Source: Pseudomonas sp. MM211 (lineage in GTDB: Bacteria; Pseudomonadota; Gammaproteobacteria; Pseudomonadales; Pseudomonadaceae). Taken from it: a stretch of 64,000 nucleotides of DNA. Below the pieces are notes generated by a model. It was not told the DNA's origin. It ran no database searches and saw nothing but the letters and a program-made list of their open reading frames with translations. Shown piece by piece: positions 54,689 to 64,000 of the stretch (its first letter is position 1; each line of letters opens with the position of its first letter). The translations under genes were made by a program, and so were the position numbers. The stretch covers positions 1,364,001 through 1,428,000 of the forward strand of contig NZ_CP081942.1 of assembly GCF_020386635.1 (NCBI RefSeq). Reading direction: 5' to 3'.

Positions 54689-56737
54689 ATGAAAAGAGAA
54701 ACCTCAAACAATGTGCTGGCGGGGACACGTGTTGGCGCACTCGTGGCAGGGCTGTTCGTCGTCCTGATCATTTCGATCGTGATGCTGTTCGCCAACTTTG
54801 CGTACGTTAATACGCAGAGTAACTATGACACCGAGTACATCGGTCACGCGGGTGAGTTGCGCGTACTGTCTCAGCGTATCGCCAAGAACGCCACCGAAGC
54901 TGCCGCGGGTACCCCCGCTGCTTTCGCATTGCTGCGCGATGCGCGTAATGACTTCGAACAGCGTTGGTCTTACCTGACCGATGGCAACGCACAAAGCGGT
55001 CTGCCAGCAGCGCCTGCGGCGGTTCAGGAACAAATGGCTGCTGTGCAGCAGGACTGGGACGGCCTGCGGCAAAACGCCGACGCCATCCTGACCAGCGAGC
55101 AGACCGTTCTGTCGCTGCACCAGGTTGCCGCCACTCTGGCGGAAACCATCCCGCAATTGCAGGTCGAGTACGAAGAGGTTGTCGACATTCTGCTGGAAAG
55201 TGGCGCGCCGGCTGCGCAGGTTTCGGTTGCTCAGCGTCAGTCGCTGCTCGCCGAACGGATTCTCGGCTCGGTGAACAAGGTTCTCGCCGGTGACCAGGAC
55301 TCGGTTCAGGCCGCTGACATGTTCGGCCGTGACGCCAGCCTGTTCGGTCGTGTACTGAGCGCCATGCAGGAAGGCAACGCGGCGATGGAAATCGCCAAGG
55401 TGAGCGACCAGGAAGCCCTCGAGCGTCTGGCGGAAATTTCCGAGCTGTTCGAGTTCATTTCCGGCTCGGTGGATGAAATCCTCGAAACGTCGCCAGAATT
55501 GTTCCAGGTTCGTGAATCGGCCAACACCATCTTCACCCTGTCGCAAACCCTGCTGGACAAGGCATCCACTCTATCCGAAGGTTTCGAAGGCCTGGCTGAC
55601 GGTCGTTCACTGAACACTGTCGCTGGTTACGTGCTGGGTGCACTGGCGCTGGGTTCGATTCTCATCATCGGCCTGGTTATGGTGCGTGAGACCAACCGCC
55701 GTCTTGCTGAAACCGCTGAGAAGAACGAACGTAACCAGACTGCGATCTTGCGTCTGCTCGATGAGATCGCCGACCTCGCCGACGGTGACTTGACGGTAGC
55801 TGCGACGGTAACCGAAGACTTCACCGGTGCCATCGCCGACTCCATCAACTACTCCATCGACCAACTGCGTGACCTGGTAGCCACGATCAACCTGACCGCC
55901 GTTCAGGTTGCGGGCGCTGCCCAGGAAACCCAGGCTACAGCGATGCACCTGGCCGAGGCTTCCGAGCACCAGGCCCAGGAAATCGCCGGTGCTTCTGCGG
56001 CGATCAACGAAATGGCCGTGTCGATTGACCAGGTATCGGCGAACGCCTCGGAATCCTCCGCGGTAGCGGAACGTTCCGTAGCCATCGCCAACAAAGGCAA
56101 CGAAGTCGTACACAACACCATCACCGGCATGGATAACATCCGTGAGCAGATCCAGGACACCTCGAAGCGGATCAAACGCCTCGGTGAATCGTCCCAGGAG
56201 ATCGGTGACATCGTAAGCCTCATCAACGACATCGCCGACCAGACCAACATCCTCGCACTGAACGCCGCCATCCAGGCCTCCATGGCCGGTGATGCAGGCC
56301 GAGGCTTCGCCGTGGTAGCGGACGAGGTACAACGCCTCGCAGAACGTTCCTCGGGCGCGACCAAGCAGATCGAGGCACTGGTAAAAACCATTCAGACCGA
56401 CACCAACGAAGCGGTTATCTCCATGGAGCAAACCACTTCCGAGGTGGTACGTGGTGCGCGACTGGCACAGGATGCGGGTGTGGCACTGGAAGAGATCGAG
56501 AAGGTATCCAAGACCCTCGCGGCGCTCATCCAGAACATTTCCAACGCTGCGCGTCAGCAGGCTTCGTCCGCCGGCCACATCTCCAACACCATGAACGTGA
56601 TTCAGGAGATCACCTCGCAGACGTCGTCCGGTACCACGGCCACCGCCAAGAGCATTGGTAACCTGGCCAAAATGGCCAGTGAGATGCGTAACTCGGTATC
56701 CGGCTTCACCCTGCCACAAGACGGCGAGCAGGCCTGA
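54689..56737 (+). CDS. pilJ: Methyl-accepting chemoreceptor PilJ
   Basis: The 682-residue inner-membrane receptor of the Pil-Chp system has two membrane helices (about 14-36 and 308-332), with a periplasmic sensor of two PilJ-type domains between them ([21 protein letters not shown] starts the first). A HAMP segment and a cytoplasmic methyl-accepting domain follow, with the hairpin tip [20 protein letters not shown] and [22 protein letters not shown]. It ends with a short GEQA tail. It signals pilus contact with surfaces in P. aeruginosa. Confidence 0.97.
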   Translation: MKRETSNNVLAGTRVGALVAGLFVVLIISIVMLFANFAYVNTQSNYDTEYIGHAGELRVLSQRIAKNATEAAAGTPAAFALLRDARNDFEQRWSYLTDGNAQSGLPAAPAAVQEQMAAVQQDWDGLRQNADAILTSEQTVLSLHQVAATLAETIPQLQVEYEEVVDILLESGAPAAQVSVAQRQSLLAERILGSVNKVLAGDQDSVQAADMFGRDASLFGRVLSAMQEGNAAMEIAKVSDQEALERLAEISELFEFISGSVDEILETSPELFQVRESANTIFTLSQTLLDKASTLSEGFEGLADGRSLNTVAGYVLGALALGSILIIGLVMVRETNRRLAETAEKNERNQTAILRLLDEIADLADGDLTVAATVTEDFTGAIADSINYSIDQLRDLVATINLTAVQVAGAAQETQATAMHLAEASEHQAQEIAGASAAINEMAVSIDQVSANASESSAVAERSVAIANKGNEVVHNTITGMDNIREQIQDTSKRIKRLGESSQEIGDIVSLINDIADQTNILALNAAIQASMAGDAGRGFAVVADEVQRLAERSSGATKQIEALVKTIQTDTNEAVISMEQTTSEVVRGARLAQDAGVALEEIEKVSKTLAALIQNISNAARQQASSAGHISNTMNVIQEITSQTSSGTTATAKSIGNLAKMASEMRNSVSGFTLPQDGEQA

Positions 56738-56788
56738 TCGACTGTACGGGCGGCGCATTGAACGATGCGCTGTTCGGCGGGCGTTGGC

Positions 56789-57655
56789 ATGAGCGAGGTG
56801 CACGACATGCAGCCAGGCGTCTGGGTTCTGCAACCGCTGGCGGACATGTCCGCCACGGAGTTCCGTGACTGGCAACAGTTGCTGGAATCGCGGCTCGGCA
56901 TGGTGCTCAACGAGCAGCGCCGGATTTTCCTGCAGACCAACCTCAGCACCCGCATGCGCGAACTGGGCATCAGTGATTACGCCAGCTATTACCGGCAAGT
57001 CACGGACGGCCCGCGCGGTGCGGTGGAGTGGGCGAATCTGCTGGATCGGCTGACCGTTCAGGAAACCCGCTTCTACCGTCATCCACCGTCGTTCGAGGTG
57101 TACGAGGCCTATATCGCCCGCCGCGACGAGCAGGGGCTGGATGCACCGCTGGCGATCTGGAGTGTGGGTTGCTCCAGTGGTGAAGAACCTTACTCGCTGG
57201 CCATTGGTGCCAGTGAGGTACTGGGCGCTGAAGGGCTGTTCGGTGTCACCGGCACTGACATCAGTCGCAGTGCTCTGAGCAAGGCGCGAGACGGTCTGTA
57301 CGACGTGCGCCGGTTGCAACAGATGGATGAGAGCCTGCGCGAGCGTTACTTCCAGCAGCAGGTCGATGGGCGTTTCAAGGTAGTACCAGGGCTGGCCGCA
57401 CGAGTGTGCTGCGCCAAGCTCAATGTGCTGGAGTTGGACAAAGCGCCAATGACCGGCATGGACGTTATTTTTTGCCAGAACTTGCTGATTTATTTTCGCC
57501 GCTGGCGGCGCCGCGAGATCCTCAACCGCCTGGCCGAGTGCCTGGCGCCTGGTGGCTTGCTGGTGGTCGGAGTGGGCGAGGTGGTCGGTTGGCAGCACCC
57601 GGACATGCTTCCGGTGGCCGATGAGCGAGTGCTGGCGTATACCCGCAAGGGCTAA
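56789..57655 (+). CDS. pilK: CheR-type chemoreceptor methyltransferase PilK
   Basis: The 288-residue SAM-dependent enzyme methylates PilJ. It has the CheR N-terminal helical domain (RDWQQLLESRLGMVLNEQRR), the conserved TVQETRFYRHPPSFE, the SAM site IWSVGCSSGEEPYSLA, TGTDISRSAL and the C-terminal DVIFCQNLLIYFRRWRR and LAPGGLLVVGVGE. The ATG at 56789 (MSEVHDMQPG) was chosen over 56765. It lies between pilJ and chpA. Confidence 0.95.
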   Translation: MSEVHDMQPGVWVLQPLADMSATEFRDWQQLLESRLGMVLNEQRRIFLQTNLSTRMRELGISDYASYYRQVTDGPRGAVEWANLLDRLTVQETRFYRHPPSFEVYEAYIARRDEQGLDAPLAIWSVGCSSGEEPYSLAIGASEVLGAEGLFGVTGTDISRSALSKARDGLYDVRRLQQMDESLRERYFQQQVDGRFKVVPGLAARVCCAKLNVLELDKAPMTGMDVIFCQNLLIYFRRWRRREILNRLAECLAPGGLLVVGVGEVVGWQHPDMLPVADERVLAYTRKG

Positions 57656-57669
57656 GAGACGGAGTGTGT

Positions 57670-60600
57670 ATGGGTGATCGGCACGACTATGTCGCCCTGG
57701 AGTGGGTCAAGGGCGAAATCGCAGAAACCCTGAAGCAGGCGCGACAGGCTCTGGAGGCGTTCGTCGAGAATCCGCAGGATTCGACGCGCATGCGCTTCTG
57801 CCAGACCTATGTGCATCAGGTTCACGGCACCCTGCAGATGGTCGAATTCTTCGGCGCGGCATTGCTCGCCGAAGAAATGGAGCACCTGTCCCAGGCACTG
57901 ATCGACGGTCGTGTGACCAACCAGGGCGAGGCCCTGGAAGTGCTGATGCAGGCGATTCTGCAACTGCCGGTTTATCTGGATCGTATCCAGACTGCCCGTC
58001 GCGACCTGCCGATGGTCGTGCTGCCGCTGCTCAACGACCTGCGCGCTGCGCGGGGCGAGAAGCTGCTGTCGGAAACCAGCCTGTTCTCTCCCGATCTGTC
58101 CGCCCGAACTGCCGCTCTGTCGCCGGAGTCGCTGACTCAATTGCGCACCGCCGAGCTGCCAGCCTTGCTGCGCAAGTTGCGGCAGATGCTTCAGGTCGCA
58201 CTGGTTGGCGTTATTCGTCAGCAGGATCTACCCACCAACCTTGGCTATATGGCACGGGTTTTCGCGCGCCTGGAGACCTTGTGCAAGGACTCGCCCCAAG
58301 AGTCGCTTTGGCAGATCGCCTCGGGCGTGGTCGAGGGGCTTTCCAATGGCAGCGTGGCCAACGGTACGTCCGTGCGCACCCTGTTGCGTCAGGTAGACAA
58401 AGAACTCAAACGTCTGGCCGAGCAGGGCGCTGACGGTATCAATCAACCCGCGCCGGACGAACTCACCAAGAATTTGCTGTTTTATGTAGCCAAGGCCTCC
58501 GCGCAATCGCCGCGCAATCGCGTGCTGCGTGACCGCTACAGCCTTGATGACGCGCTGCCTGACCACGACGTCGTCGATGAGGAACGTGCCCGTCTGGCCG
58601 GTCCTGACCGTGATGCCATGCGTTCGGTGGTGGGGGCGCTCTGCGAAGAATTGGTGCGGGTCAAGGACAGCCTCGATTTGTTCGTGCGCAGTGATCGCGC
58701 ACAGGTCGCGGATCTGGAAGCCCTGCTCGTACCGCTCAAGCAGATTGCCGATACCCTCGCCGTGCTGGGTTTCGCCCAGCCACGCAAGGTGATCGTCGAC
58801 CAGCTTGATGTGGTTCGTGCCCTGGCTCAGGGAGCACAGGAACCCAGCGATGCGGTGCTGATGGATGTGGCTGGCGCGCTGTTGTATGTCGAGGCCACGC
58901 TGACCGGCATGGTCGGTCAGAACGACAGCGCCAAGCGTGAAGAAAGTCATCTGCCCACCACCGATGTGGGGCAGATTCACCAACTGGTGATCAAGGAAGC
59001 GCGCAATGGCCTGGAACAGGCCAAGGACGCGATCATCGAATTCATCGCCTCGCAATGGAATCACGAGCACTTGGCCCGTGTGCCGGAGCTGTTGACCCAG
59101 GTGCGTGGCGGGTTAGCCATGATCCCGCTGGCGCGTGCCGCCGCACTGCTCAATGCCTGCAACCGTTATATCCAGGAGCAACTGCTGGCCCGCAAAGCCG
59201 TGCCGAACTGGCAGAACCTCGATACCCTGGCCGACGCTATCACCAGCGTCGAGTACTACCTGGAGCGCCTCTCTGAGGATCACGCTACCCAGGGCGACCT
59301 TATTCTTGATGTCGCCGAAGAAAGCCTCGCTGCTCTTGGCTACCCGCTGCAGGAAAAACCATCGATTCTCGATGCCGCGCCGGTTGAGGAAGAGCCCGCG
59401 CCACTGGATGACCCGCTGCACGACATCGACGTGCTAGCCGCACCAGCTCTCGATAGCGCTGCCGCAGATCAATCCTCACCCCATTACGAAGAGCTGCAGA
59501 GCGCCGAGGCGCCTGTAGCCGATGACCAATCGCTCGAGTTTGGCGAGCCCAACACAGCTTCGCCTGCTGACGACAGCCCATCGGTGGCCGACGACAGCTG
59601 GCCGCAGAGCGATGACGCACAGCCCCAGGCGCCTCTATCCGTTGAGCCCGAGGCGGCGCAGTCGCCCGCTACGCAACTCACCGAATCTGACCAGCAAGCT
59701 GATTATCCGTACGCTGACGCGCAGGCATCGGTGGCCGACAGCAGTTGGCCGCAGGACAGCGACGAGCTGCCTCAGGCAGCGCTCTCTGTAGATCCCGACG
59801 CTGCTCTGCAGGCCATCGAGTTTGGCGAACGGGAGGAAGACCCTTACGCCGACGCGAAGGCGTCGGTCGCCGCCGACAGCTGGTCACTGGACGACAGTGA
59901 TCTGCTCGTCGACGAGACTGCTCGCGCGCCCTTGACCCTGGATGACGCGCAGCTGTCTGCAGCCGAGCCTGTGGATCTTGGCGAGCTTGACGCTCTGCCT
60001 GCCGCGGATCGCAAGCCGTCGTTGGCTGATGACGACTGGTCGTTCGATCTCGAAGAACAATCGACAACCCAATCGCAAACACCTGATCTGCAACAGCCAC
60101 AAGGCGCTGCAGACGATACGCTGTGGTCGCTCGAGGAATTGGAGACCCGGTTGGATCTGGTCGATATCGACCCTCCTGCCAATGAATTGCCACTTCTGGA
60201 TCTGCCCGCCGAGGGCTTCGAAGACCAGCCGCTCGATCTCGAATCGCTGGAGCTCAACGCCGACGGCGACGTGCAGTGGGACGAAGTCGATCTGGCCGAT
60301 ATGCAGCTGCCGGAAGTCGAATTGCCTGGCATGCCTGACCCTGTCGCACTCGAAGAGCCAGTCGCAGATAAGGCCATTTCCATGGCCGACGTGATGGCCG
60401 CTCCGGTGCAGGCCATCAACCCGCCTGCCCTGGACGTGCCGCCAAGCCTGCTGCCGCCACCTGCCGACGAAGAACCTATCGATGAAGAGCTGCGTGAAGT
60501 CTTTATCGAAGAGGCGGGCGAGGTGCTGGAAACCATCGCCGAGTTCCTGCCGCGCTGGTGCGCCAATACCGAGGACAAGGACGCGCTGATCGAAGTGCGC

Positions 60601-63600
60601 CGCGCTTTCCACACCCTCAAGGGCAGTGGTCGCATGGTGCGTGCACTGGTGATCGGCGAGCTGGGCTGGTCGATCGAGAATCTGCTCAATCGTGTGCTCG
60701 ACCGCAGCATCCAGCCGGGTGCCGAGGTACAGCAGGTGATTGGCCAGGTTGTTGCCCTGATGCCGGAACTGGTTGACGAGTTTGCCGCCCAGGCACAGCG
60801 CCAGCGTGATGATGTCGACCGCCTTGCCGCCAACGCCCATGCGCTGGCCAAAGGGCTGAGCCTCCCAAAGCATGACGCCCCGGCTGCCGCGGTAGCCGAG
60901 CCCGCGGGCGAGATTGAGGCTGCCGCACCAGTAATCGAAGAGATCGAGGTGCTGGATCCGCAGTTGCTGGAGATTTTCCGCAACGAGGCGCAAGCCCACC
61001 TCGAAACCCTGTCTGCGTTTCTCGATGACTGCGCTCGGGAACTCCCGCAGCCGGTAACCGATGATCTGCAGCGTGCCCTGCACACGCTCAAAGGCAGCGC
61101 CTACATGGCCGGAATCCTGCCGATGGCGGAAGTCGCCGCGCCGCTGGAGAAGATGGTCAAGGAGTTCAAGGCCAACCTACTGCCGCTGGATCTCGCCGAG
61201 GCCGAAGTGCTGGTCGAGGCGCAGGGGCTGTTCGGTCAGGGCCTGGCACAGCTGGAAAGCGACCCGCTGCAACCGCTTCCTGGTATCGATGACTACCTGG
61301 AGCGCGTGCGGCAGCTGCACAATAAACGCCTTGAGCACGCCGAGAGCCAGCGTCAGGACATGCAAGGCGAAAGCCGCGACCCTCAGTTGATCAGCATCTT
61401 CCTCGCCGAAGGTATGGACATCCTGTTGGACGCCGAGGATCTGCTGCGCCGTTGGCGCGAGCATCCGTCCGAGCGCCAGGAACTCAGCGCTCTACTGGAG
61501 GAGCTGACCACCCTTGGCCGCGGTGCGGAGATGGCCGAACTGCCGCAGATCGACGAGCTGTGCGAAGCATTGCTCGATCTTTACGGCGCCGTGGAAGAGG
61601 GTAGCCTGGCCGTCAGTGAGCGCTTCTTCGATGAAGCCGAGCAGGCCCACGAAGCGCTGGTCAGCATGATGGATCAGGTCGCTGCCGGTCTGGAGGTCAG
61701 TGCCAGCCCCGAGCGCGTCGCCGCGTTGCGGGCACTACTCAATGAGGCGCTCGATCCCGCCAAATTGGCACTGCTGTCGGGTGACATACCCGGCTTGCAA
61801 GTGGTCGAACTCGAAGACGCTACTCGCGCTCTTGAGGAGTCGCTGGTCGTCGATGCGGCCAATGACGAGAACAGCGAATCGGCACAGCCAGTGGATGCCG
61901 CCGATGACGAGCTGGTGTCCATCTTCCTCGAAGAAGCCGTGGACATTCTCGACAGCGCCGGTCGGGCCCTGGAACGCTGGTTGGCGGAGCCGGACAACCG
62001 CACTGCACTGTCTTCGCTGCAACGTGACCTGCACACCCTCAAGGGCGGTGCGAACATGGCCGGAGTTGCCCCGATCGGCGAGCTGGCTCATGAGCTCGAA
62101 GCGCTTTACGAGGGGCTGGTAGATCGCCGTTACAGCGTATCGCCCTTCGTCACCGACAGCCTGCAGCAGGGCCATGCCTCGCTGGTCAGCATGCTCAACA
62201 GCCTGCAGCAGCGCCAGCCCGCGCAACATGCGGATGAGCTGGTCGCGGCGATTCGCCAGTTCCGTCAGCGCGGCGGGCAGGACGAGCAGGCCGTGGAGGC
62301 GGATGCGCCGCTGTTGCCAGAGCTGACCGACGCGCAAGATACGCAGCCGGACAGCGTTGCGCAGATCGGGCCGGATGAGTTGCCGCTCGAAGAGCCCGTC
62401 ATCGAACCACTGAACACAGCTGGCAACATCCAGCCCGCAGAACCGCTGCAGCTTCAGCCTGTACAACAGGCTGCGGTGGACGACGACCGTGATCCAGAAC
62501 TGGTGGAAATTTTCCTCGAAGAAGGTTTCGACATCATCGACAGTGCCGGTGCGGCGCTGTCGCACTGGATGGACGACGTCGACAACAGCCTTGACCTGGA
62601 ATCTCTGCAGCGCGATCTGCACACCCTCAAAGGTGGTGCGCGGATGGCTGAAATTCGCGAGATTGGCGACTTGGCGCATGAGCTGGAGTTCCTCTATGAG
62701 GATCTTGGCAATGGCCGCCTGCGCGCCAGCCCGGTGCTGTTCGAGTTGCTTCAGGCTTGCCACGACCGCTTGGCGGAGATGCTCGATGCTGTACGTGCCC
62801 ATCGCCCGATACCCGGTGGCGATGAGCTGATCGAAACCATTCGCCGGCTGCGCGCCAACCCTGATGAACAGCTGAGCATGCCGACCGCGGTGCCGCTGCG
62901 TGCCGCCCACGACGAAGCGTTCGATGCCGAGGAGGACATTCTCGATATTTTCCTGGAGGAAGCCGACGAGCTGCTCGAAGCCATGGAAGCGGGCATCGGC
63001 CGCTGGGAAGAGCGTCGTGATGACGTCAGCGCCATTGATGACCTGCTGCGCGTGTTGCACACCCTGAAGGGCGGCGCACGGTTGGCGGGCCAGAAGCATC
63101 TGGGTGACCTGAGCCATGATCTTGAGCAGCACCTCACTGAAGCTCAGGCGCAGGGAGCGCCCTGGCCGGAAAGCTTGTACCTCGATGTGCAGTCCGGCTT
63201 CGAAGGCTTGCAGAAGAACCTGGACGAGTTGCGTCTGCGTTTGCAGCAACAGCCGTTGGCCGAGCGCCCGGCCGAGCCGGAGCCCGTTGCCGCTCGCGCG
63301 CTGACCTCCATCGTCGCCGCCAGCGAACAGCCCGTGGCGCCGTCGCAGCGCCGTGTGTTGCCCTTCGTACAGCGTGCCGAGGTGGCCGCTGAAGAGGCAG
63401 CCTCCCGACGTGCCCCGCAGGAGCTGGTCAAGGTGCCAGCGGATCTGCTCGAAGGCCTGGTCAACTTGGCCGGTGAAACCTCGATCTTCCGTGGTCGTGT
63501 CGAGCAGCAAGTCAGCGACTTCGGTTTCACCCTGAGCGAGATGGAAGCCACCATCGACCGGGTGCGCGATCAGTTGCGCCGCCTCGATACTGAAACTCAG

Positions 63601-64000
63601 GCGCAGATTCTCAGCCGCTATCAGGCCGAGGCCGAGCGGGCGGGTTACGAAGATTTCGACCCGCTGGAAATGGATCGCCATTCGCAGTTGCAGCAACTGT
63701 CGCGTGCACTCTTCGAGTCGGCTTCCGACTTGCTGGATCTGAAGGAAACCCTGGCCTCGCGTAACCGCGATGCGGAAACCCTGCTGCTGCAACAGGCGCG
63801 GGTCAACACCGAGCTGCAGGAAGGCCTGATGCGTACGCGCATGGTGCCTTTCGACCGTCTGGTGCCGCGCCTGCGGCGTATCGTCCGCCAGGTCGCCAGC
63901 GAGCTGGGTAAGCAGGTCGAGTTCATCGTCGGCAACGCTGATGGCGAAATGGATCGTACGGTACTTGAACGCATCGTTGCGCCACTCGAGCACATGCTGC
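57670..64000 (+). CDS. chpA: Chemotaxis-like hybrid histidine kinase ChpA (partial, C-terminus outside window)
   Basis: The frame from the ATG at 57670 stays open to the window end, so 2110 residues are seen and the rest of the ATPase, CheW and receiver domains is missing. It has two FimL-like N-terminal domains, with a His-containing transfer motif at H49 (VHQVHGTLQMV) and a Thr at the matching place T476 (LTQVRGGLAMI). An acidic low-complexity linker follows at about 600-930. Then come transfer modules with H981, H1138, T1280 (TTLGRGAEM), H1455, H1651 and H1797 (HTLKGS/G). Dimerisation and N-box sequences (MRTRMVPFDRLVPRLRRIVR, APLEHML) are at the edge. It is the CheA homologue that phosphorylates PilG and PilH. 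Confidence 0.95.
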   Translation, partial: MGDRHDYVALEWVKGEIAETLKQARQALEAFVENPQDSTRMRFCQTYVHQVHGTLQMVEFFGAALLAEEMEHLSQALIDGRVTNQGEALEVLMQAILQLPVYLDRIQTARRDLPMVVLPLLNDLRAARGEKLLSETSLFSPDLSARTAALSPESLTQLRTAELPALLRKLRQMLQVALVGVIRQQDLPTNLGYMARVFARLETLCKDSPQESLWQIASGVVEGLSNGSVANGTSVRTLLRQVDKELKRLAEQGADGINQPAPDELTKNLLFYVAKASAQSPRNRVLRDRYSLDDALPDHDVVDEERARLAGPDRDAMRSVVGALCEELVRVKDSLDLFVRSDRAQVADLEALLVPLKQIADTLAVLGFAQPRKVIVDQLDVVRALAQGAQEPSDAVLMDVAGALLYVEATLTGMVGQNDSAKREESHLPTTDVGQIHQLVIKEARNGLEQAKDAIIEFIASQWNHEHLARVPELLTQVRGGLAMIPLARAAALLNACNRYIQEQLLARKAVPNWQNLDTLADAITSVEYYLERLSEDHATQGDLILDVAEESLAALGYPLQEKPSILDAAPVEEEPAPLDDPLHDIDVLAAPALDSAAADQSSPHYEELQSAEAPVADDQSLEFGEPNTASPADDSPSVADDSWPQSDDAQPQAPLSVEPEAAQSPATQLTESDQQADYPYADAQASVADSSWPQDSDELPQAALSVDPDAALQAIEFGEREEDPYADAKASVAADSWSLDDSDLLVDETARAPLTLDDAQLSAAEPVDLGELDALPAADRKPSLADDDWSFDLEEQSTTQSQTPDLQQPQGAADDTLWSLEELETRLDLVDIDPPANELPLLDLPAEGFEDQPLDLESLELNADGDVQWDEVDLADMQLPEVELPGMPDPVALEEPVADKAISMADVMAAPVQAINPPALDVPPSLLPPPADEEPIDEELREVFIEEAGEVLETIAEFLPRWCANTEDKDALIEVRRAFHTLKGSGRMVRALVIGELGWSIENLLNRVLDRSIQPGAEVQQVIGQVVALMPELVDEFAAQAQRQRDDVDRLAANAHALAKGLSLPKHDAPAAAVAEPAGEIEAAAPVIEEIEVLDPQLLEIFRNEAQAHLETLSAFLDDCARELPQPVTDDLQRALHTLKGSAYMAGILPMAEVAAPLEKMVKEFKANLLPLDLAEAEVLVEAQGLFGQGLAQLESDPLQPLPGIDDYLERVRQLHNKRLEHAESQRQDMQGESRDPQLISIFLAEGMDILLDAEDLLRRWREHPSERQELSALLEELTTLGRGAEMAELPQIDELCEALLDLYGAVEEGSLAVSERFFDEAEQAHEALVSMMDQVAAGLEVSASPERVAALRALLNEALDPAKLALLSGDIPGLQVVELEDATRALEESLVVDAANDENSESAQPVDAADDELVSIFLEEAVDILDSAGRALERWLAEPDNRTALSSLQRDLHTLKGGANMAGVAPIGELAHELEALYEGLVDRRYSVSPFVTDSLQQGHASLVSMLNSLQQRQPAQHADELVAAIRQFRQRGGQDEQAVEADAPLLPELTDAQDTQPDSVAQIGPDELPLEEPVIEPLNTAGNIQPAEPLQLQPVQQAAVDDDRDPELVEIFLEEGFDIIDSAGAALSHWMDDVDNSLDLESLQRDLHTLKGGARMAEIREIGDLAHELEFLYEDLGNGRLRASPVLFELLQACHDRLAEMLDAVRAHRPIPGGDELIETIRRLRANPDEQLSMPTAVPLRAAHDEAFDAEEDILDIFLEEADELLEAMEAGIGRWEERRDDVSAIDDLLRVLHTLKGGARLAGQKHLGDLSHDLEQHLTEAQAQGAPWPESLYLDVQSGFEGLQKNLDELRLRLQQQPLAERPAEPEPVAARALTSIVAASEQPVAPSQRRVLPFVQRAEVAAEEAASRRAPQELVKVPADLLEGLVNLAGETSIFRGRVEQQVSDFGFTLSEMEATIDRVRDQLRRLDTETQAQILSRYQAEAERAGYEDFDPLEMDRHSQLQQLSRALFESASDLLDLKETLASRNRDAETLLLQQARVNTELQEGLMRTRMVPFDRLVPRLRRIVRQVASELGKQVEFIVGNADGEMDRTVLERIVAPLEHML

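Noticed and set aside
55607..57598. A very long minus-strand frame (over 600 codons) opposite pilJ and pilK
   Set aside because: It is antisense to two well-recognised genes and has a His/Gly/Arg-rich composition typical of GC-rich shadow frames.
61735..63993. A long minus-strand frame (over 700 codons) opposite chpA
   Set aside because: The plus strand carries repeated HTLKG phosphotransfer motifs in frame; the opposite frame has no known domain.

Overview
The window is GC-rich chromosomal DNA of a Pseudomonas species. Diagnostic gene orders include phoB-phoR, ubiC-ubiA, rubredoxin and rubredoxin reductase, recG-oxyR-tonB-exbD-exbB, spoT-rpoZ-gmk-yicC-rph, hemW-rdgB-metW-metX, yggT-proC-yggS with pilT-pilU, algH-ruvX-pyrR-pyrB-pyrC', and gshB followed by pilGHIJK-chpA. 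From memory, the two halves resemble P. aeruginosa blocks near PA5333-PA5364 and PA0383-PA0413. The species cannot be named from the sequence alone; the short repeats would fit a mendocina/oleovorans/stutzeri-like relative. I saw no tRNA, rRNA, CRISPR array or transposase gene.

Layout: (1) 1-1167 holds the end of a GGDEF protein and an M23 peptidase. (2) 1225-10757 is an accessory block: an EEP-family hydrolase, then a + strand cluster of aldehyde dehydrogenase, class III aminotransferase, a three-gene NMT1/Tau-type ABC importer and a GMC oxidoreductase, closed by a convergent outer-membrane barrel gene. The cluster looks like uptake and oxidation/transamination of an unidentified amino-alcohol or amine, with no regulator inside it. 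(3) 10992-18604 carries a CNNM/HlyC protein, phoR-phoB with a PHO box, ubiA, ubiC, rubredoxin with its reductase, HU and an SCP2-like protein. (4) 18659-32600 carries an HDOD protein, recG, oxyR, TonB-ExbD-ExbB, an epimerase-like protein, ridA, spoT, rpoZ, gmk, yicC, rph and a DUF4870 membrane protein. (5) A 160-base palindromic MITE-like repeat at 32623-32784 marks an apparent synteny junction. (6) 32823-46912 carries DUF3392, hemW, rdgB, DUF4426, metW-metX, a dynamin-like GTPase, DUF167, yggT, proC, yggS, pilT-pilU, and a DUF4130/radical-SAM putative DNA repair pair behind a LexA box, plus a TM2 protein. (7) 47109-52975 carries the pyrimidine genes with an inactive dihydroorotase, ruvX, algH, a TonB3-like protein and gshB. 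(8) 53204-64000 is the Pil-Chp chemosensory operon for type IV pili; chpA runs off the end.

Functional links: PilT/PilU are the pilus retraction ATPases and the Pil-Chp system controls pili; both are here, with a TonB3-like protein nearby. PhoB-PhoR appears autoregulated. SpoT and RpoZ sit next to guanylate kinase, joining guanine nucleotide supply, alarmone turnover and RNA polymerase. PyrB depends structurally on the catalytically dead PyrC'. The best leads for little-described biology are the SOS-box radical-SAM/DUF4130 pair, the orphan amine/alcohol cluster whose ABC ATPase has a substituted Walker A glycine, and a pair of related hairpin elements placed just after stop codons.
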